A stretch of 64,000 nucleotides of DNA from Paramecium pentaurelia (lineage: Eukaryota; Ciliophora; Oligohymenophorea; Peniculida; Parameciidae), in the NCBI GenBank assembly GCA_905183005.1, contig CAJJDO010000009.1, positions 299,891-363,890 of the forward strand, read 5' to 3'. Positions 58,228 to 64,000 of this stretch are shown piece by piece; position 1 is the first letter of the stretch, and each line of letters starts with the position of its first letter. The notes beneath the pieces were generated by a model. That model searched no databases, was not told the DNA's origin, and saw only the letters and a program-made list of their open reading frames with translations. The translations under genes and the position numbers were made by a program.

Positions 58228-59889
58228 TCAATCATCATCAAATAATCGATTTCCACCTCTTCCTCTATTATCACCTCTACCACGAAGTCCACCTCTTCTA
58301 TTTCCTCTATCACCTCCTCTTTTTCCTTTTCTATCATCTTGGGATCTATCTCTAATATGTTGTCCATCAATCTTCTTTCTAAACTATGAATTATTTTATT
58401 ATTCTTTTCTAATAAATCCTAATCAGGAATTACTTCTCTTTATCTTTAACAGCATTAACTAATTTAAGTTTTTCCTCCTCAAATTCCCTAGACATAGCCT
58501 TAGGATTTGGATCCTCATAAGCCCATTTGCACATTATACACTCTTATTAATCTAAAGCTTATGAATCCATAGCTTCTTTAGCAAATTCAGCCTAACATCT
58601 ATGTTTGTATCTGCATTCATAGTATGAATAGTATAAAATACCTTATAAATGAGACACCCTTGGCAGGTATAACATTTAAATCATCAATATCTCCCAATGG
58701 ACTGAAATGTCTCCATAACGTATCATACATTAAGGCTAATGCTTGAGTACTTGTTTCAGCCTTAGGCATTTTATAATGAGTAATATAGATTGCTCTTGTG
58801 TCACTTGTGAAACAACCTATTCTAATATAAGACATAGATAATCATTAGTTACCCTTTCATATCCTCTCTATGATTAGCAAATCTTGTCCTACCAAAGACA
58901 TCTTTACTGTTATCAATTTATTCACACTCATCCATTGTTGGAATTCTGTGATAATATCTACAATTAACTCCTTCTGCACAACAACCCCGTGCAAAGAAGA
59001 TACAAAAATAAGTACTAAATTTCTCATATAAATCTGCTTTTGTATAACCGCTATCAATATCAGGATGCATTCTTGTTAAAGCAGGATCTTTCTCTTTATA
59101 TTTGTTTCCATCACTTAAAAATCTATCAAACCATGTGTTATATTCCTCATCTCCTTATTTATAACCAAATTTTGTTGCCAATGATTCTTCAACCTATTTT
59201 CTCGCTGGTCTTAACATCACTTTCTATCTTTTCTAAAATAACTATTCTCTTTATCTTGCTATATATTATTTTGGCAAAAATTTGAAAAAATTCCTCTCTT
59301 AATAGTCATATAATCTATGCTCAAATTATCTTCTATAATCAGATAATTTCTATACTATATCTAATGGCAATTCCCAAACACTTTCCTTTGTTACAGGGTT
59401 GTAATAATAATTTTTTTTCCATGTATCATCAAATAACACTTACCAAGGATAAATTATTTTCTGGATCTCATCTGCATTTACAAGCTATCCTCCTTTATTA
59501 ATTTATAATTCTAATGGTTATTTCTACAAATTTTGAAGTTCCTCTTCCTTTTTCTAATTTAACTTTTCTTCTATCTACTTTTCCAATTCCTTTTAATTTT
59601 AATCTGCCTCCTATACTTTTTATTGATACAAATTATAAGCTTCAATCTTTTTTCTATTTTCTTCTTCTTATTGAATTTCTTTTGAATTAGGTGCTAAATG
59701 CGCAATTTATTGAATTTTTTGAAAATCAATTCCTATAGGTCTAAAAGGGTTCTTCTCTGGTTTTACTATGTCAAATTTCAAATTGTCAGAATCTGACTCA
59801 TATTGATCTCCTTCTGAATATGAATATTAATCAACATTTTCTTCCTCTACTTATTACTATATTTTTTATTAATCTTCTTAATCAGCCAT
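58228..59889 (-). CDS. CWC2: Cwc2-like splicing factor (CCCH zinc finger, RRM) with an N-terminal WW domain
   Basis: A 524-aa protein, with introns 58822-58852 (31), 58611-58641 (31) and 58409-58433 (25 nt). N-terminal acidic/Gln-rich part; WW domain near residues 148-175 (W..YYYNPVTKESVWELP). The Torus/CCCH module about 290-312 reads CIFFARGCCAEGVNCRYYH, followed by the family string FGRTRFANHREDMKG, then an RRM (RNP1-like GVSFIRYKHRCQAEFA) and a C-terminal RGG-rich tail. Cwc2 contacts U6 snRNA at the catalytic core of the spliceosome. Yeast Cwc2 has no WW domain, so this architecture is notable. CWC15 is close by on the same strand. Confidence 0.92.
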
Positions 59890-60290
59890 TAAATTATATA
59901 TATATATTTAATATTTTGTATCATATTCTTCATAATTACAACCTCCAATATCTAATACACTCTAATTTTGTATATGATAAAATTATAGTGTGTTTGTTGA
60001 AACTAAAATTTATTTAATATTTATTTTTATTTATAAGAGTTAGAATAGTTTTGTTCTTTCCTGAATACTAATATTGATATAATTATATTAACTTATAATA
60101 ATAGAACTATTAGAATTCGAATTATTAAAAATATGGTATACTAATTAAATCTATTTATTTTTTACTAAAAATTTAGTTCAACTCCCCCTAATGAAAATCA
60201 CAACTACTTTACAATTCATTAATTTTAAACTTAATCATGATTTAACTTCCCAAAACTCCTTAATACTCGAATTCACTAAAGAATTAAGAA
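59890..60290. other. Gene-free divergent interval
   Basis: About 400 bp between the CWC2 start and the RING-CH gene start. An ATG frame at 60192 is open for 45 codons before TGA and could be an upstream frame or 5' leader of the RING-CH transcript. No RNA gene seen. Confidence 0.45.
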
Positions 60291-61007
60291 ATGAACTCAA
60301 AACAAAACATTTAATCACTAAAAGTTGAAAAATCAAGAAATTTCTTAATTGATGAACCTTAAGAGATATCAATTACTTTGATTAAGTAAAAGCCTTGTTA
60401 CTCTGATTTATCTATTTTCGATACATCTATAAGGCAAAAGATCTCTCCAAATGAAACTAAAATTTTATTGAACAATGATCAATCAAATTTAAATGTTAAT
60501 CATACAGAAGATGCTTAATAAAATGTATAATTTTAGGGATGTTGCTTTTGTAAAGAAAATGAAAATTTAATTCCTATTTGTAGATGCTCTTAAGCACATG
60601 TAAAATGTGCGAATAATTTTTTAAAATAAGGACCTATTTTAGAATAATTAAAATGTCAAAAATGCAATGAATTTAGATAAATTAACAGTTAGATATATTT
60701 CGATATTAACCTTTGGCAATAAAGCAAATGGTAATTACTTTTTGAAACAATGTTTCTTTTGATTATCTTAATTATAATTGGAGTTTTAACCTACTTTACT
60801 ACCCACTTATTTGAAGATTCATTTGATGATGAAAGAATATTAATTTCCTGTTTAGTTTTTTCATATACTGTTTGTTTTATAGTACTAATATGTATGATTT
60901 CTAAAATCATTAGTCATTTTAAGAAAATTAGAATTACTATAAAATCATACGATCCTTTATATTAAAAGATCAATTAAACTTATATAAAGTTAATGCAAGA
61001 ACTTTGA
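60291..61007 (+). CDS. RING-CH (MARCH-type) membrane ubiquitin ligase
   Basis: An intronless 238-aa protein. Near residues 83-128 a C4HC3 RING-variant: CCFCKENENLIPICRCSQAH then VKCANNFL and LKCQKC, giving C-x2-C, C-x-C, H-x2-C, C-x2-C. Two hydrophobic spans follow at about 153-172 (FLLIILIIIGVLTYF) and 187-208, with a short basic tail. MARCH proteins ubiquitylate membrane cargo in the endosomal system and ER. The N-terminal 80 residues are low-complexity; the start could lie further upstream if an intron is missed, so the start is less certain than the body. Confidence 0.87.
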
Positions 61008-61018
61008 CTTGAATATTA

Positions 61019-61040
61019 ATATATATATATATATATATTA
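61019..61040. repeat. (AT)n dinucleotide run
   Basis: About 22 bp of alternating A and T in the short interval between the RING-CH and p24 genes. Simple sequence, no assigned role. Confidence 0.7.
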
Positions 61041-61147
61041 TATAAAATTATAGATACAACTATAAACTATTATTTATTAAGGTTTTTAAATATATCTCTG
61101 ATAATTTGGTTATCATTTTAGTATTAGAATTTTCATTAATATTTTTA

Positions 61148-61796
61148 ATGCATTAATATATTTTTATTCTAGTTATTTTTGCCACGTGCAGTAATGCTCT
61201 CACATTTTATCTCACAGAAGGAAAGTAAAGGTGCTTTTTAGATGAATATACTGCAAACACAGTTGTTATTGGTGCTCATTAATTGTTGGATAAAGTTTAA
61301 CCTAATGGAGGAGGAGTTGAATTAAGTGTTCTTGATCCAGATAACTAAGTTGTTTTGACAAAAATGACTAATAGTGATGAAGGAAAATTTACATTTACAA
61401 CAAAAAAATAAGGACGATACTAAGTTTGTTTGAAAATGTCAAATAGTAAAGGTTGGTTTGGAGATAAAAAATAACCATTATATTTTTTAAGAATAAAGTA
61501 AGGAGAAAATTAAGAATTTTCATCAGCTGCAAAAGAAAGTCAAGTATTTATTAATGTATTACTTTAAGATTACAGGATTAAAGTAAAAAATAAAATCACT
61601 TTAAAAATAAGAAGATGATTTTATTAAACTATAATAAATGAATAGGGAAAATGAAGATAAATTAAGTATAGAAAACATTAAAATTAATGATAATGTGTTT
61701 AATGCTACATTAATTCAAATATTTGTCATTATTGGTGCAGGAATATTTTAAATTTACTCTTTAAGGAGATTTTTTGCATAAAAAATATATTATTGA
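61148..61796 (+). CDS. p24/TMED family cargo receptor (EMP24/GOLD)
   Basis: A 207-aa type I membrane protein, one 25-nt intron at 61544-61568. Residues 1-18 are a signal peptide (MHQYIFILVIFATCSNA). A GOLD domain follows with the two expected Cys (KQRCFLDEY, RYQVCLKM) and GGGVELSVLDPDNQVV, then a coiled coil with MNRENEDK, a membrane span (TLIQIFVIIGAGIFQIY) and a short cytosolic tail SLRRFFAQKIYY. The FF pair suits COPII export, but the terminal dibasic COPI signal of many p24 proteins is absent. It should cycle between ER and Golgi. The convergent gene ends 18 bp away. Confidence 0.92.
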
Positions 61797-61814
61797 TTGT
61801 ATTTATAAAATTAT

Positions 61815-62791
61815 TCAATACATTTTAAGTACTTAATTTCCATATGTGCCTAACTAACTTCTCTAATTTAAATATGGATTTTGATTATATCCTGGTATAG
61901 GATTTAAAAGGGGATTGTGTATTGAAGGATCAATTTAATTGTTTTCAACACTTCTAAACTAATTAGAAATATATTTAAAAATATACTCCATTGCTCATAA
62001 TTTATGAAGCATTCTAATTTTTAGTACTTTATTCTTTTTCAAAGATTTATTTCTATAAGGAATCTCTCATCATTTATTTATTATAGAGTTAGCTTTATTT
62101 TTTTTACTGGGCTTCCATCTCTTCTTTGTATTATACATTTTCAATTCCTCTATTAATCATATTTTCAATTTAGAATTATTTATCACTACCAATCTTTTCT
62201 GAAAAGTTTTTTTGCATTCTTTCTTATTATTCAGCTACTTATCTATAATACTAAATTTAAATTTTAAAAATACATCTCTATATTATTTTTGCTTTTCTGT
62301 TATCCGAATTTCTTCATCTCTTTAATTTAGTTATTCCTTAATTTTTTCTTATTCTTAAACTTCTTTTTATTACATAATTTTTTTCATTTTATCATCCATA
62401 GATGCTTAAGCCATTTATTTCATTTAATATTATTATTGCATTTTCTATTATCTTTACATTTCCTAATATTATTAAGCTTAAGAAACAAGGTTGAATTCAT
62501 CTTAAATTTATTTTTATTTGATTATGTTTTGACTTTATTTTTTTTAGTTTATGCTTTATTCATAGGCTTCACTTAATTCCTTTTATTTTATCTTTTATAT
62601 TTATTTGCGTTAAAGTTCATCATACTCTAAGGCTTTTGCTGATTCTTGAAGCATTTATTATTCTTGTTCAATTGCTCTTCTTTTTTAATCCAATTATTAC
62701 TATTATCGATACTATTACTGTTCTTCGAGAGTATTTCTATATTGAAGATAAATAGTTATAATTACTTGAGTAACTGTTTCTAATATTACAT
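61815..62791 (-). CDS. Gln-rich coiled-coil protein, 298 aa
   Basis: Four exons, with introns 62737-62765 (29), 62251-62273 (23) and 61959-61986 (28 nt). About the first 240 residues are coiled coil dominated by Gln (TAA/TAG codons), Glu, Lys and Arg. The C-terminus is Asn/Pro/Gly-rich (IHNPLLNPIPGYNQNPYLN) and non-helical. No domain recognised. The gene diverges from the kinase gene with 151 bp between starts and converges with p24 with 18 bp between stops. Confidence 0.65.
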
Positions 62792-62942
62792 TAAATTTAA
62801 TATTAAAATATATTTACAATACTCATCTAAAATATATTGTTATATTGATAAATAATGAAAATGAGATCTAGGTAAATATTCTGTTTTTGAGTGTTACAAT
62901 TATTTTTATATTAATTGATTCATATTGAATTATTCTTTTAAG

Positions 62943-64000
62943 ATGGGAGGTAAATGTTGTAGAGACGATAATATACAAATAAAAGGTTTAAGTAAAGAAA
63001 TTTCAAGTAGATGAAATCTTAACAGCTCAGAATCCAGATGCTACTGCACCACTAAATCCAGAATTAAAAAAGTCACTTTCCTAATAAGGAAAAAAGGAAT
63101 CTCAAGTTGAAGATTTACAACTTCCAACAGAGAATAAGTAGAAAGAATATGCGGTGGGAAGTGAATTAGAATAAGAACCAAAATAAGAAAAGCCAGTGGA
63201 CACAATAATTTAGGAACAAATATCTAAGGTTCCAGATATAGTTTAAACTCAAAATATGACTAATGAATAGAGTAATCAATTGTTTGTAGATATAGTTAAA
63301 AATGAAGTACAGAGTTAAAATTAAACCGATAATTGTGTTAAATCATAAGGAAAAGTATTCAAATTCGGTGTTGATACTTTTGTTAAAGAAAAAGAAGGTT
63401 TAATTGGCACTCATTATAATTTTGGTAAAGTCTTAGGATAAGGTGCCTTTGGTAAAGTTTGGAAGGCAACAAATAAAACAACTGGTCTTATCAGAGCTAT
63501 AAAATAAATTAAGAAGAACTCTATTATCAAAGAGGAGGAATCAAGATTGTTTTCTGAGATGAATATATTAAAGAATTTAGATCATCCACATATTGTAAAA
63601 TTATTTGAATTGTTTCAAGATGAAAATAATTATTACTTGGTGACTGAGTAATAAATTCAATCAATATAGATATTTATCAGGAGGAGAACTATTTGATAGG
63701 ATAAAAAAGATGTCATCATTTAGTGAGAGTATAGCTGCAGATTACATTAGATAAATTTTATTAGCAACAGTACATTGTCATGAATAATAAATTGTACATA
63801 GAGATTTAAAACCAGAAAACATTATATTTATAAATGAAGATCCATAATCTTAACTAAAAGTTATTGATTTTGGAACATCAAGAAAGTTTGACAATTCAAA
63901 AACTATGAGCAAAAGATTAGGAACTGTATTTATATCTCTTAAATCAGCCTTATTATATAGCACCTGAAGTATTAGGTCATTCATATACAGAAAAATGTGA
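62943..64000 (+). CDS. Calcium-dependent protein kinase-like Ser/Thr kinase, 5' part (runs off the right edge)
   Basis: About 329 codons are visible. Start MGGKCCRDDN predicts N-myristoylation with palmitoylation at the Cys pair, as in many CDPKs. A Pro/Glu/Gln-rich region of about 140 residues precedes the kinase domain: glycine loop GQGAFGKVWKA, AIKQIKK, a TEYLSGGELFDR hinge, catalytic HRDLKPENI, DFGTS, and the activation segment ending GTPYYIAPEVLG. Introns: 62986-63010 (25 nt; a 19-nt alternative from 62992 is also in frame), 63648-63669 (22) and 63926-63947 (22 nt). EF-hands, if present, lie beyond the window, so CDPK identity rests on the kinase style and acylated N-terminus. Confidence 0.85.

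Noticed and set aside
62520..62545. Apparent frameshift in an A-run of the 298-aa coiled-coil gene
   Set aside because: A careful recount of the eight-base run showed the frame is continuous.
1..64000. Many apparent pseudogenes with internal TAA/TAG stops
   Set aside because: TAA and TAG encode Gln here: conserved domains run through them, and TGA consistently marks the ends.

Overview
The window is macronuclear-type DNA from a ciliate, almost certainly Paramecium. Long protein-like frames appear only when TAA and TAG are read as glutamine and TGA is the sole stop. Nearly every gene is cut by tiny GT-AG introns (mostly 20-34 nt, typically about 25). Intergenic spaces are often 20-250 bp, and composition is very AT-rich. 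Under the standard code these genes break into short pieces. I rebuilt gene models by hand; for each multi-exon model the exon total is a multiple of three ending at TGA, except where stated. I count about 41 protein genes, roughly 78 introns and one tRNA. No mobile element, virus, CRISPR array or prokaryotic operon was seen.

Layout. 1-9.7 kb: a partial unknown gene divergent from a bZIP factor, COA5/Pet191, tRNA-Asn, an N-acylated protein, a Rab GTPase with a frameshift, an unknown gene, a ubinuclein/Hpc2-like histone-chaperone subunit, fimbrin and an Erf4/Golgin-A7-like protein. 9.7-20 kb: coiled-coil proteins, proteasome alpha1, DPY30, an SLC44 choline-transporter-like protein and a small prenylation-signal protein. 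20-30 kb: class I histone deacetylase, a COX5B-like cytochrome oxidase subunit interrupted by a gap, a 1044-aa probable mitochondrial protein and a B-box/WD40 protein. 30-44.5 kb: a Cdc20/Cdh1 activator, coiled-coil genes, SCP2-type thiolase, a secreted class 3 lipase, a two-pass membrane protein, a TPR protein, GID8 and an FCP1/SCP-like phosphatase. 44.5-55.7 kb: one apparent 3007-aa gene joining a TMEM16 (anoctamin) core to a huge C-terminal region, then a mucolipin (TRPML) channel. 55.7-64 kb: CWC15, neuroguidin/Lcp5, an N-acylated protein and a WW-containing Cwc2, all on one strand; then a RING-CH membrane ligase, a p24 cargo receptor, a coiled-coil protein and the 5' part of a calcium-dependent protein kinase.

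The genes are individually promoted housekeeping, signalling and membrane-traffic genes with no operon logic. Some neighbours share themes: CWC15, NGDN and CWC2 (splicing and ribosome biogenesis), and TMEM16 with TRPML (membrane channels or scramblases). The most notable observations are: a set of introns whose length is a multiple of three and which lack an in-frame TGA, exposed by family alignment; the TMEM16 fusion; a 796-bp block present on both sides of the N gap, best read as an unmerged contig overlap; and a Rab gene with a one-base frame disruption. All function calls come from motif recognition by eye; no database search was run.
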